Assembly (NCBI RefSeq): GCF_010206195.1
Contig: NZ_VIQT01000009.1
Coordinates: 287,747-351,746 of the forward strand
DNA: 64,000 nucleotides
Direction: 5' to 3'
From: Anaerotruncus colihominis
GTDB lineage: Bacteria; Bacillota; Clostridia; Oscillospirales; Ruminococcaceae
Each line of letters opens with the position of its first letter. The first letter of the stretch is position 1. Of the stretch, positions 34,907 to 45,376 are shown one piece after another. The translations under genes were made by a program, and so were the position numbers. The notes under the pieces were generated by a model. It worked only from the letters and a program-made list of their open reading frames with translations, ran no database searches and had not been told where the DNA came from.

Positions 34907-35743
34907 TCACAGTACACGCTGCGCATGCCGTGTGACATGGCATCCCATATTGACCGCAACCGGAAGGCTCGCAATATGCGTCGGTCCCGCTTCAATATTG
35001 ACCGCCAGGGCCGTCACACGGCCGCCAAATCCTTGTGGTCCGATACCAGTGCGATTGATCGCCTCGAGCATCCGATCCTCAAGCTGTGCATAAAGCGGGG
35101 CGGGATTGCGCAGCGCCGTGTCACGGCAAAGCGCCCGCTTTGCCAGCAGCGCACACCCTTCAAAATTACTACCGATTCCAACACCGACAATCATCGGCGG
35201 ACAGGGATTGCTCCCCGCCTGCACGGCGATTTCAACCACAGCGCGTACCAGATCCTCCTCGTCAGCGGCCGGCGTCATCATACGGATAGCGCTCATATTT
35301 TCACTGCCGGCGCCCTTTGGGGCCACTGTGAGCGACAGGCGGTCGCCCGGCACAATGCGCAGATGCAGCACCGCAGGCGTATTGTCTCCTGTATTGATGC
35401 GGCGCAGCGGATCTCCGACAACAGAACAGCGCAGCAATCCTTCCAAATAACCGCGCCGCACGCCCTCATTGATGGCCTCTGTCAACCCCCGAACATGCAC
35501 GTCCTCGCCAAGATCCGCGAACACAACAGCCATCCCTGTATCCTGACAAACCGGCAAGCACATCTCCTCGGCCATCTCATAATTGCGTACAAGGTCGACG
35601 AGTACCTCGCGTCCAAGCGACGATTCCTCCTCGCCGCAAGCATGCTGCAAGCGCGCCTTGAGGTCGCTTGGCAGTATGCGGTTCGCCTCAATGCAGAGAT
35701 CGCGTACCGCCTCAACCACCGCTTCATATGCAAGCTCTCTCAT
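34907..35743 (-). CDS. Fumarate hydratase class I, alpha subunit (L(+)-tartrate dehydratase-like)
   Basis: 278 aa. 4Fe-4S hydro-lyase subunit. Cluster cysteines are in LPVCQDTGMAV (Cys66), SNFEGCALLAKRAL and the C-terminal NMGCHVTRHA. In two-subunit enzymes the beta subunit is usually encoded immediately downstream, but here the next 150 bp hold only the hpf promoter and then hpf. The start overlaps the amidohydrolase stop by 4 bp, so the two are cotranscribed. Either the beta subunit is elsewhere or the substrate has changed. Confidence 0.88.
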   Translation of the reverse strand: MRELAYEAVVEAVRDLCIEANRILPSDLKARLQHACGEEESSLGREVLVDLVRNYEMAEEMCLPVCQDTGMAVVFADLGEDVHVRGLTEAINEGVRRGYLEGLLRCSVVGDPLRRINTGDNTPAVLHLRIVPGDRLSLTVAPKGAGSENMSAIRMMTPAADEEDLVRAVVEIAVQAGSNPCPPMIVGVGIGSNFEGCALLAKRALCRDTALRNPAPLYAQLEDRMLEAINRTGIGPQGFGGRVTALAVNIEAGPTHIASLPVAVNMGCHVTRHAQRVL

Positions 35744-36894
35744 CCACGCACCTTCTCCCCATTGATAAAGACCGCCTGTGGCCTTTTGCGTGTCTTGATC
35801 GGTTCCTCATCAAACAATACAATATCCGCGTCATAACCAGGCGCAATCGATCCGACACGATCGCCGATGGAACAAATTTCCGCTGCGTCAGCCGTGATCG
35901 CCCGCAGTGCCTTTTCAGGCTCCAATCCGCTGTCAGCCGCCAGTTGGGCGCTTAACAGCAGACAATGGCACGGCAGCTCCGGATGATCGGTCGCAACGGC
36001 AACCCGCACGCCCGCGTGTACAAGTGTGGCGATCCCTGCGGCGTCCGAATTTGCAAGCTCCGGCTTTGTGCGTGCGCCAAGCAGCGGTCCCGCAATCACA
36101 GACGCATCTTCACCCGCGAGCAAATCAGCGACCAAATGGCCCTCTGTACCATGCACAATCACATATCCAAAACCGAACTCCTTTGCAATACGGATGCCGG
36201 TAAAAATGTCGTCGGCACGGTGCGCGTGGATGTGCGCCTTGATCCGTCCGTCAAGCAGGGCAAGCAGCGCCTCACATTTCGCGTCGTATTCCGGTTCATC
36301 AATCTCATCATCCTGCACGGCCTCGTCGATCTCCTGCGCATAACGCCGCGCCTTTGCAAGCTGCTCCCGAATCACCGCCGCGATCCCCATACGCGTCGCA
36401 GGTCCCTGTTGCTTTTCATGGTAGCTTGTCTTTGGATTCTCTCCAAGCGCCATTTTAATTGCAAGCGGCGCACGCACAATCATATCGTCGACACGGCGGC
36501 CGCGCGTCTTTATCGCGCACACCTGTCCGGCGATGGGGTTTGCGCTGCCCGGTCCGGTTACAACCGTTGTTACGCCATAATCAAGCGCCTCGGAAAACGC
36601 GCGGTCAAACGGATTGACGGCGTCAATCCCGCGCAGATGCGGCGTCGACGGATCGGTATCCTCATTGCCGTCATCCCCCTCAAAGCCAAGACTGTCCTCC
36701 CACATGCCGATATGGCAGTGCGCATCAATGAAACCCGGGAGCGCAAACATGCCGTGCGCATCATAAAGGCAATCTGCCTTTGGAGCCTGCGCCATCTCGC
36801 CGACAGCCGCGATTTTGCCTTGTTCTATCAGGATGTATCCGTTTTCATAATCGTTACCCGTCATTGTACGGATATTTGCATTGATGATCAGCAT
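35740..36894 (-). CDS. Amidohydrolase (imidazolonepropionase-like)
   Basis: 384 aa. Start ATG 36894 follows AAAGGA. Metal site motifs: DAHCHIGMWED near residue 59 (HxH), HAHRADD and HGTEGH in the barrel, and late ATDHPELP. N-terminal INANIRTMTGNDYENGYILI and the C-terminal YDADIVLFDEEPIKTRKRPQ are typical of the cytosine deaminase/imidazolonepropionase class. Hydrolyses a cyclic amide or C-N bond; substrate unknown. Upstream partner of the fumarase-alpha gene, overlapping by 4 bp. Confidence 0.85.
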   Translation of the reverse strand: MLIINANIRTMTGNDYENGYILIEQGKIAAVGEMAQAPKADCLYDAHGMFALPGFIDAHCHIGMWEDSLGFEGDDGNEDTDPSTPHLRGIDAVNPFDRAFSEALDYGVTTVVTGPGSANPIAGQVCAIKTRGRRVDDMIVRAPLAIKMALGENPKTSYHEKQQGPATRMGIAAVIREQLAKARRYAQEIDEAVQDDEIDEPEYDAKCEALLALLDGRIKAHIHAHRADDIFTGIRIAKEFGFGYVIVHGTEGHLVADLLAGEDASVIAGPLLGARTKPELANSDAAGIATLVHAGVRVAVATDHPELPCHCLLLSAQLAADSGLEPEKALRAITADAAEICSIGDRVGSIAPGYDADIVLFDEEPIKTRKRPQAVFINGEKVRG

Positions 36895-37000
36895 AAATAT
36901 TCCTTTCCATTGGGGCAAAAGCCGCCCATCACTTCCAGGTCCGTCCCCTCCATTTAAGCAATCCTCTGTGGCTTGCCGGGTCACAGGTTCGCAAAGCTAC

Positions 37001-37027
37001 AAAAAAGGGCGCGAAGCGCCCTTTTTT
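37001..37027. terminator. Terminator after the S1-protein operon
   Basis: AAAAAAGGGCGC-GAA-GCGCCCTTTTTT, a perfect symmetric hairpin with A- and T-runs, 30 bp after the S1 gene stop on the minus strand. Confidence 0.93.
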
Positions 37028-37056
37028 ACAGACTGGCTGCGTGCGAAATACGCCTC

Positions 37057-37548
37057 TCAACGCGGACGATTGCGCGCGGAACCGCGCTTCATGTCCGTAT
37101 AGCGTTTCAAATCCGACATCTTATCGTCGCTGGCCTGTTTGAATTTACTCATCATGTCCTCAAACGACATGTTTTCGTTTGTGATCGGCTGGCGCCGGTC
37201 AAAACCATAGGAAACCTCGCGCGGCGCCCGGCGCTGGAACGGCCGCGCGGGGCGGTCGCCGCCCTGTCCGCGCGGGGCGCGGGGCGCGGGCTGCCTGTCC
37301 TGGGTCGGCGAAGCCGGCGCCGCCTGTTTCATTGACAGACTGACCTTTCCTTCCGGCGTAATCCCGATGATCTTTACCTTGACCATCTGGTTTATGGACA
37401 GGTAATCGGAAATCTCCTTCACGTACGACGACGCAACCTCCGAAATATGTATCATTCCGGTTTTGCCGCCAGGCAGTTCGATGAACGCGCCGAACTTTGT
37501 GATTCCGGTCACCCTGCCCTCAAGAATACTGCCAACCTCAAGCTGCAT
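37057..37548 (-). CDS. S1 RNA-binding domain protein
   Basis: 163 aa. The S1 domain occupies residues 1-72 (VGSILEGRVTGITKFGAFIE, GMIHISEVASSYVKEI, VKVKIIGITPEGKVSLSMKQ). A Pro/Arg/Gly-rich linker follows (about 80-115, APRGQGGDRPARPFQRRAPR) and then a short segment FEDMMSKFKQASDDKMSDLK that recurs in this protein family. Likely RNA binding with translation. It is last in the yabP-yabQ-divIC cluster, a position conserved in spore formers. Confidence 0.88.
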   Translation of the reverse strand: MQLEVGSILEGRVTGITKFGAFIELPGGKTGMIHISEVASSYVKEISDYLSINQMVKVKIIGITPEGKVSLSMKQAAPASPTQDRQPAPRAPRGQGGDRPARPFQRRAPREVSYGFDRRQPITNENMSFEDMMSKFKQASDDKMSDLKRYTDMKRGSARNRPR

Positions 37549-37654
37549 AAATTTTACGCTGCCTCCTTAAAAGTCTTATGTTTTATACAAGGCTGCAAAA
37601 CAGCCCACCCAAACAGATTTTTGCACGCGCCGCCCTTTTTCAGGCACAGCCGCA

Positions 37655-37945
37655 TCAGGTGCCTGCCGCGTCGCGGAACACACGCTCGTCCGCACGTCCC
37701 ATATCCAGCTTTTCACGCGCGATCCGCGCAAGGTAACCCTTGTCGTCGCCAAGGGCGATCTGCCGCTCGATCTCCTTGTTGGCCAAACGCTGTGTCTCCG
37801 CCTGCTCCGTTATGGATGTCAATGTGCTACGCCGGCCGGCGATCTCCATCTGGAGCGACACTAAGCTGACAACCGCATAAGCGGAAAAAGCGAGCACACA
37901 CAGCCGGATCATCAAGCTTTTTTTTCTTGTATGTATCTTTTTCAT
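37655..37945 (-). CDS. divIC: DivIC/FtsB-type septum formation initiator
   Basis: 96 aa. Basic N-terminus, one transmembrane helix (about 14-31, LCVLAFSAYAVVSLVSL), then a coiled coil (about 32-70) and the family-specific KGYLARIAREKLDMGRADERVF. Divisome bitopic protein. It overlaps yabQ by 4 bp. The gene order yabP-yabQ-divIC-S1 is the well-known spore-former arrangement. Confidence 0.88.
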   Translation of the reverse strand: MKKIHTRKKSLMIRLCVLAFSAYAVVSLVSLQMEIAGRRSTLTSITEQAETQRLANKEIERQIALGDDKGYLARIAREKLDMGRADERVFRDAAGT

Positions 37946-38493
37946 GAACCGGTATACTCCTGCTTTTCCTTCTCTTTTCTCTGTCCGTACCTATGCAGTC
38001 GATTTCTTAAATTATACAATATCCCGCTGTGCTTTTTCAAGGGTAAATTCGAATTTTCTGTGGGATGTTTTAGACAGTTTGCCAATTGTTTCGCAATTTT
38101 TCCTGTTAGTAATCCAAACTTTCCCATAAGACGCAGAATCGGAGATATCAGCAGCTTCCAAAAAAACGTACATACTCTTTTTACCACAGAAATAATCCCA
38201 CGCGCCGCGCCTATGATTAACGCCCCAACCGTGCAGTAATACAGCGCAAAGCCGGCTGCCTCTCCAATGAGCAGAAACATGCGCAGTTGTCCTTTGTCCG
38301 CGCCGATTAAAAATAAAAATGTTGCGGTTGTACAAACAATGGAAAATGCCAGATCCTCCACAAGCACGACAGCGGGCGGCGTGCGAACCGCGATACGCAC
38401 GATCCGGAATATGTCGTATAAAACGCCAAGCGCCGCGCCCAGGGCAACAGACATCAAAAATATCCAGGTCTGCCCTGCGACCGTGATCTCCAT
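37942..38493 (-). CDS. yabQ: Spore cortex biosynthesis protein YabQ
   Basis: 183 aa. Start ATG 38493 behind GGGGGG. About four membrane helices. N-terminus TWIFLMSVALGAALGVLYDI with FRIVRIAVR is the family hallmark. In Bacillus it localises to the outer forespore membrane and is needed for cortex formation. Follows yabP by 31 bp. Confidence 0.9.
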   Translation of the reverse strand: MEITVAGQTWIFLMSVALGAALGVLYDIFRIVRIAVRTPPAVVLVEDLAFSIVCTTATFLFLIGADKGQLRMFLLIGEAAGFALYYCTVGALIIGAARGIISVVKRVCTFFWKLLISPILRLMGKFGLLTGKIAKQLANCLKHPTENSNLPLKKHSGILYNLRNRLHRYGQRKEKEKQEYTGS

Positions 38494-38524
38494 GCAATCC
38501 CCCCGCCCTGCGTTTTGTAGATGT

Positions 38525-38806
38525 TCAACGGAACAGCTTGCCCCATATGCCGCCGCGCGACGGCAGGTTATCCGCATAGGAAAGCGCGTCGATGCGTGTA
38601 CCTTCCAGGTTCAATTCCCCGGCATCCACGTCAATACGGTTGATATGCAGCCCTTCCCCCCGGATCGCAAGTTCCCCGGTGTCGCAAAACAAAACGACCG
38701 TCTGCTCGTCGAAGCTGTCAATCTCTGTCACGCCTGTCACCGTCAGACGCTTACGGTCCTCCATCACGATGTTATGCGGCCCCACCTTCTTTTTTTCCTC
38801 GACCAT
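38525..38806 (-). CDS. yabP: Sporulation protein YabP
   Basis: 93 aa, normal length. PHNIVMEDRKRLTVTGVTEI then DSFDEQTVVLFCDTGELAIR and GEGLHINRIDVDAGELNLEG are typical of the YabP/YqfC family of small spore-coat-related proteins. First gene of the sporulation cluster. RBS GGAGG lies before the ATG. Confidence 0.92.
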   Translation of the reverse strand: MVEEKKKVGPHNIVMEDRKRLTVTGVTEIDSFDEQTVVLFCDTGELAIRGEGLHINRIDVDAGELNLEGTRIDALSYADNLPSRGGIWGKLFR

Positions 38807-38900
38807 CGCGTTTTACCTCCCTGTCAATATGGTTTCCCTTTATTTTTATGCACAGGGATGATTGGATATGACGCCGTGTCAAGGCTGCGAATATGCGAAA

Positions 38901-38933
38901 GGGTTCGCAAACCGCTTTACAGTTTGCGAACCC
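38901..38933. terminator. Hairpin between the metallophosphoesterase gene and yabP
   Basis: GGGTTCGCAAAC (38901-38912) pairs exactly with GTTTGCGAACCC (38922-38933). It lies 18 bp after the phosphoesterase stop. No T-run, so termination is plausible but unproven. Confidence 0.6.
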
Positions 38934-38950
38934 TCTCCAGCTTCATTTTA

Positions 38951-39502
38951 TCAGCGCCTATCTTCCAGTGTTGCCACGCCGCTGAAGAAAGTCAAAATCT
39001 CCGCTGCGCTGACCGGCGCCATATGATTCGCATCTACACCGGCGTCATACCGCAAAATCCGATTGAATCGCTGCATTTCATTGTAATCAGCGCGGTTGTG
39101 TTGATGGCCATGCAGATGAATTGTACCCTTATAAAATCCGTTCCATTCCGCGAGCGGATAGTGAAACAACACAAAATGCGTATTCGCATAATCGATCTCC
39201 GCATAATCACGCACCCATTCAAAATACCGCGTACAGTCAAATCCGGCGCGGTCCACGAATCCGTCGTGATTGCCGCGCAGCAGATATTTTTTTCCGCAAA
39301 GCCGGGACAATACGGCCTGCGCCAGTTCCGGCCCCTTCATGGTGACATCGCCCAGGATATACACCTCATCATACGGCAAAACGCGTGCGTTCCAATTTTG
39401 GACCAATACGCGGTTCATCTCCTCGGCACTGTGAAACGGGCGGTTTACATGCCGGATAATGTTGTCGTGATAGAAATGCAGATCAGCAGTAAAGTAAACC
39501 AT
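38951..39502 (-). CDS. Calcineurin-like metallophosphoesterase
   Basis: 183 aa. Metal ligands are in MVYFTADLHFYHDNII (DxH), YILGDVTMKG (GD), LLRGNHDGFVD (GNHD), FHYPLAEW and LHGHQHNRA (GHxH). This is the short single-domain phosphoesterase class related to YfcE-type enzymes; substrate unknown. ATG 39502 has GGGAGG upstream. It is 16 bp downstream of dinB and may be part of the ligA-dinB transcript. Confidence 0.88.
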   Translation of the reverse strand: MVYFTADLHFYHDNIIRHVNRPFHSAEEMNRVLVQNWNARVLPYDEVYILGDVTMKGPELAQAVLSRLCGKKYLLRGNHDGFVDRAGFDCTRYFEWVRDYAEIDYANTHFVLFHYPLAEWNGFYKGTIHLHGHQHNRADYNEMQRFNRILRYDAGVDANHMAPVSAAEILTFFSGVATLEDRR

Positions 39503-39518
39503 GCATGCCTCCCGCCTT

Positions 39519-40727
39519 TTATGTTTTAATCCCCAGGTCATTTTTTAAAAGGGAGGCCGGAGTCACCGCGCTCTTACCGAACCGTTCCCGAATGGCGTCG
39601 AGCGACGACTCAAGCGCCTCCTGACGGCCGGTGTCGCGCGGCGTTTCAAACAGGCTCAACTGCTCCTCGGCTCCCTCATTTGTTAGGTTGATTGCTGTAA
39701 CCGACAACAGGCGGATCGGGCGCCCCACCTCCCATGAACGGCTGACAAGCTCCATCGCCGCATCGAATAAATCCTTTGCAAGATGCGTCGCATATGGCAG
39801 TTGTTTTTGACGGTCGATCGTTTTCAGCGCCGGGTCCTTGATTGCGATCTGTACACCCCGGCACCGCAACCCGTGCGCGCGCAGCCGCGACGCGACCGAC
39901 TCCGCAAGCGGCATCAACCCAATGCGGATATCCTCCAGGGTGCGCAGATCGCGCTTATAGGTCAGCGAATTGCCGATAGACTTGATTTCATCCTGTTCCC
40001 CCGCCGCCTTGACCGGGTCGCGGTCGAGTCCGTGCGCATACATATACAGCATAAGCCCATGCTTGCCAAAACGGGCTTTGAGCGTCTGTTCATCAAGCGC
40101 GGCCAGATCGCCGATGGTCTTAACGCCAAGCCCTGAAAGCACGGCGGCCGTCGCCCCGCCCACATGCAGCAGATCCCGCACCGGCAGCGGATACAGGATG
40201 TCCCGATAATTCTCACGCGTAACAGCGGTCGTAGCGTCCGGTTTTTTATAGTCGCTGCCCATCTTGGCGAATACCTTGCAAAACGAAACGCCGACCGAGA
40301 CGGTCAGCCCAAGCTCCGCCTTGACTGCCGCGCGGATTGCGTCGGCAATCTGGACGCCGTCTCCAAACAGGCCCTGGCTGCCCGTCACATCAAGATAGCT
40401 TTCGTCGATGCTCGCGGCCTCCACAAGATCAGTATACCGCTCATAGATCGCATTCGCTTTTTTTGAATATGCACGATACAAATCGTGGTGCGGGGGCAGC
40501 AGCAGCAAATCAGGACACTTGCGGCGCGCCTGCCAGATTGGTTCGGCCGTTTTGACGCCACACTGCTTGGCCAGCTCATTTTTGGCGAGGATGATCCCGC
40601 GTCTGCTTTCCGCATCGCCGCAGACAGCCATCGGCTTTCCGGCCGTCTCAGGATGGTACAGCGCCTCCACCGACGCATAAAATGCGTTCATATCGACATG
40701 CAGGATCACCCGATCCAATCCGGCCAC
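39519..40727 (-). CDS. dinB: DNA polymerase IV (Y-family)
   Basis: 402 aa from a GTG at 40727, chosen because GGAGG (inside the ligA 3' end) lies 6 nt upstream; earlier in-frame ATGs would give a non-homologous leader. Catalytic acidic residues are in ILHVDMNAFYASVEAL and ASIDESYLDVTG; the HhH thumb LLHVGGATAAVLSGLGVKTI is present, as is the little-finger domain. The last 15 residues lack an obvious beta-clamp motif. Error-prone translesion synthesis. Starts 1 bp after ligA ends. Confidence 0.93.
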   Translation of the reverse strand: MAGLDRVILHVDMNAFYASVEALYHPETAGKPMAVCGDAESRRGIILAKNELAKQCGVKTAEPIWQARRKCPDLLLLPPHHDLYRAYSKKANAIYERYTDLVEAASIDESYLDVTGSQGLFGDGVQIADAIRAAVKAELGLTVSVGVSFCKVFAKMGSDYKKPDATTAVTRENYRDILYPLPVRDLLHVGGATAAVLSGLGVKTIGDLAALDEQTLKARFGKHGLMLYMYAHGLDRDPVKAAGEQDEIKSIGNSLTYKRDLRTLEDIRIGLMPLAESVASRLRAHGLRCRGVQIAIKDPALKTIDRQKQLPYATHLAKDLFDAAMELVSRSWEVGRPIRLLSVTAINLTNEGAEEQLSLFETPRDTGRQEALESSLDAIRERFGKSAVTPASLLKNDLGIKT

Positions 40728-40728
40728 C

Positions 40729-42765
<2,037 letters not shown>

Positions 42766-42768
42766 TTA

Positions 42769-42896
42769 TTGTACTGCAGCGGCAAGTTCAAACGGGCTTG
42801 CCTGCCGCTCAACATGCGCGGTTCGCTGTCTTACAGCGGCCGCCGGATGGCGGCCGCAAACGGCTTTGCCGTTTGCGCTACGCTTATTGTACCACA
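42769..42896. repeat. Mosaic hairpin-rich intergenic repeat, copy 4
   Basis: Modules TATTGTACTGCAGCGGCAAG, CAACATGCGCGGTTCGCTGT, GCGGCCGCCGGATGGCGGCC and GCAAACGGCTTTGCCGTTTG, closed by GCTTATTGTACCA. It overlaps the 3' end of yunB by about 13 bp, so its terminal motif forms the last codons of that gene. Confidence 0.8.
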
Positions 42897-43600
42897 TTTT
42901 CCCCAGGCAATCCACTGCTTTTCAGGGCATAATCACCAGCCTTATCAAGCAGGCCTCGGCTATCGCCTGAAATCTCTGTGAACGACTGCGGCACATCTCC
43001 GACAATCACAGTTTCCGCCACACATACCTCGGTGGACACAACCGTGTCAACGGTGTACGTCGGCATGACGGCGCTCACCGGCACCTCCACCCGCAGCATG
43101 ATTTGATGCAGCGTCTGGTTGATGCCCGCTTCCTGAAACGCATTATAGAAATCCGTTTTTGCATATCCCTGTGGAATGACCTGGAATGTGACATCCGGAC
43201 CGCGCCCTGAAAGGAACTGCCCTCCGAGCAGGGTGCCGATCGGTATTTGGACGCCGCTCTGTGCGTCCAGATTCAAGCGGTCGGATACAGCGTTTGTAAT
43301 CTCCGCTTTCAGGCGGTTTACAGCCGTCATATCCGTTTCAAGAAAGGTAACGCGCCCCTGCGCGTCCTCCCGCACATGGATGATTGACTGGTAGTCAACA
43401 CCGCCGCGTCCGATCACATCGAGCACCGCGTCATTGACAGAGCGCGTCGCGGCTAACTGCGCCTGGTAGGTAAAGACCGAGGTAATCGCTGGCCGAACGC
43501 GTCCGCCCAATAATAGCGCGCCTGCCAAAATCGCCGCCCCCGTCAGCAGCATTTTCCATGCACGCAATTTCCGTTTGCTGACACGGATTGTAATCGGCAC
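42884..43600 (-). CDS. yunB: Sporulation protein YunB
   Basis: 238 aa if started at GTG 43600, preferred because GGGGGG lies 8 nt upstream; the frame stays open to 43717 but without an RBS. A basic start (PITIRVSKRKLRAWKM) leads to one membrane helix (about 20-38), then an outer domain with NDAVLDVI, QIPIGTLLGGQFLSGRGPDV and VDTVVSTEVCVAETVIVGDV, the recognisable YunB pattern. Expressed in the mother cell in Bacillus. The last codons come from a repeat. Confidence 0.85.
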   Translation of the reverse strand: MPITIRVSKRKLRAWKMLLTGAAILAGALLLGGRVRPAITSVFTYQAQLAATRSVNDAVLDVIGRGGVDYQSIIHVREDAQGRVTFLETDMTAVNRLKAEITNAVSDRLNLDAQSGVQIPIGTLLGGQFLSGRGPDVTFQVIPQGYAKTDFYNAFQEAGINQTLHQIMLRVEVPVSAVMPTYTVDTVVSTEVCVAETVIVGDVPQSFTEISGDSRGLLDKAGDYALKSSGLPGENVVQ

Positions 43601-43717
43601 GGGCGCCGCCCCCCTTCCATCGCTTGCATATAAATAAATGTATGTCTGACAGGCCCAAAATGTGCGTAAACAAAAAAATGCCGCCATTTTCATTGTGAAA
43701 GCGGCGGCGTTTTTCAT

Positions 43718-45376
43718 TTATTTCTGATTGTCATTGTCGCGGGCGCGGATTTCGGTCCGGCGGATCTTTCCGGAGATCGTTTTCGGCAGCTCTGTGACAA
43801 ATTCGACAATTCGCGGGTATTTATACGGTGCAGTTTGCTTCTTGACGTATGTCTGAAGTTCTTTTTTCAGCTCCTCGGACGGCTGGTATTTTTTCGTCAG
43901 GACGATCGTCGCCTTGACCACAATGCCGCGGACAGGATCAGGCGCGCCGGTGACCGCGCATTCCAGCACAGCGGGGTGCTCCATCAGCACACTCTCGATT
44001 TCAAACGGCCCAATGCGATAACCCGACGATTTGATAACATCGTCAGTACGTCCGACATACCACAGATATCCATCCTCATCCATCCATGCCGTATCGCCTG
44101 TGTGATAATAGCCGTCATGCCATGATTCAGCCGTGACCTTTGGATTGCGGTAATAACCGCTGAACAATCCAGGATGCGGTTTTTCCGTATTGATGACGAT
44201 CTCACCGACTGTACCGCGCGGAACGTCGTTGCCGTCCTCATCGATCAGATGGATGTCATAAATCGGCGAGGGCTTGCCCATAGAGCCGGGCTTCGGGGTT
44301 GTTCCAACAAAGTTGGCCACCTGCATAACCGTCTCCGTCTGTCCGTACGATTCCATCAGGCGCAGGCCCGTATACTCATACCAGCGGTTATAGACCTCGG
44401 GGTTGAGCGCTTCGCCGGCTGTCGTCGAATAGCGAAGAGACGAAAGATCGTAGCCCTTCACCCCTTCCTTGATAAAGAAGCGGTAGATTGTCGGCGGCGC
44501 ACAGAAGGTTGTAACATGGTATTTTTCCATCATGTGCAGCAGATCATGCGGGACAAACTTATCAAAATCATAGACAAAAATAGATGCGCATGCCAGCCAT
44601 TGACCATACAGCTTGCCCCAGACAGCCTTCATCCAGCCGGTTTCCGACACCGTCAGATGTAAATCATCCTCATGAACATTGTGCCAATAGCGCGCGGTGA
44701 TGATATGCGCTACTGGATACGCCATATTATGCACGACCATCTTTGGCATTCCGGTTGTACCGGATGTGAAATAAAGCAGCATCGGGTCGTTCTTGTGCGT
44801 CTGGGCGCGTTGCCAGGCGCCGTCATACTTCTCAAGTTCTTTTGTATAATCCAGCCACCCTTCGCGTGTCCCGCGAACAAGAAACTTAGCGTGAATATCA
44901 GGATATTCACGGCAGGCTTCCTCCACATATTCTGCGATATTGCATTCGCCGGAACAGATGCAGGCGGTCACACTCGCCGCTTTGAAGCGGTATATAAGAT
45001 CGTGCGTCGTCAGCAAATTCGTCGCCGGCACGCCGACCGCTCCGATTTTATGCAGGGCGAGCACCGTGAACCAGAATTCATAATGGCGTTTGAGCACCAG
45101 GAGAACCATATCGCCTTTTTTAACGCCGTAATCTGTCAGCATTTGGGCGCATTTGTCAGAGTACAGCTTCATCTCACCAAATGTAAAGGTACGTTCCTCA
45201 CCCGCCACATTGCACCAGACCATCGCGCGTCGATCTGGATCCAGGCGCGCAATTTCGTCCACCACGTCGTAAGCAAAATTGAAGTTATCCGCCACCACCG
45301 GTTCAAATGCACTGAGCACGCCGTTTTCATCAAATGCCTCATGGCAGAACTGTTTATAAAAGTTTTCCATTTCCAT
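43718..45376 (-). CDS. AMP-forming acyl-CoA synthetase (medium-chain/ACSM-like)
   Basis: 552 aa. Adenylation motif LLYFTSGTTGMPKMVVHN (about 190), ESYGQTETVM, and YHTGDTAWMDEDGYLWYVGR then DVIKSSGYRIGPFEIE; the C-terminal catalytic Lys is in LPKTISGKIRRTEI. It activates a carboxylic acid through acyl-AMP. Similarity is to the ACSM/benzoate-type branch and not to acetyl-CoA synthetase, so a medium, branched or aromatic acid is likely. It abuts the XRE-cupin gene by 1 bp and shares its T-box leader. Confidence 0.92.
   Translation of the reverse strand: MEMENFYKQFCHEAFDENGVLSAFEPVVADNFNFAYDVVDEIARLDPDRRAMVWCNVAGEERTFTFGEMKLYSDKCAQMLTDYGVKKGDMVLLVLKRHYEFWFTVLALHKIGAVGVPATNLLTTHDLIYRFKAASVTACICSGECNIAEYVEEACREYPDIHAKFLVRGTREGWLDYTKELEKYDGAWQRAQTHKNDPMLLYFTSGTTGMPKMVVHNMAYPVAHIITARYWHNVHEDDLHLTVSETGWMKAVWGKLYGQWLACASIFVYDFDKFVPHDLLHMMEKYHVTTFCAPPTIYRFFIKEGVKGYDLSSLRYSTTAGEALNPEVYNRWYEYTGLRLMESYGQTETVMQVANFVGTTPKPGSMGKPSPIYDIHLIDEDGNDVPRGTVGEIVINTEKPHPGLFSGYYRNPKVTAESWHDGYYHTGDTAWMDEDGYLWYVGRTDDVIKSSGYRIGPFEIESVLMEHPAVLECAVTGAPDPVRGIVVKATIVLTKKYQPSEELKKELQTYVKKQTAPYKYPRIVEFVTELPKTISGKIRRTEIRARDNDNQK

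Noticed and set aside
35965..36957. 330-codon plus-strand frame opposite the amidohydrolase gene
   Set aside because: Antisense to a gene with all metal-site motifs intact; no RBS and no recognisable domains.
38267..39529. 420-codon plus-strand frame crossing yabQ, yabP and the phosphoesterase
   Set aside because: Covers three conserved minus-strand genes and their intergenic hairpin; composition is antisense-like.
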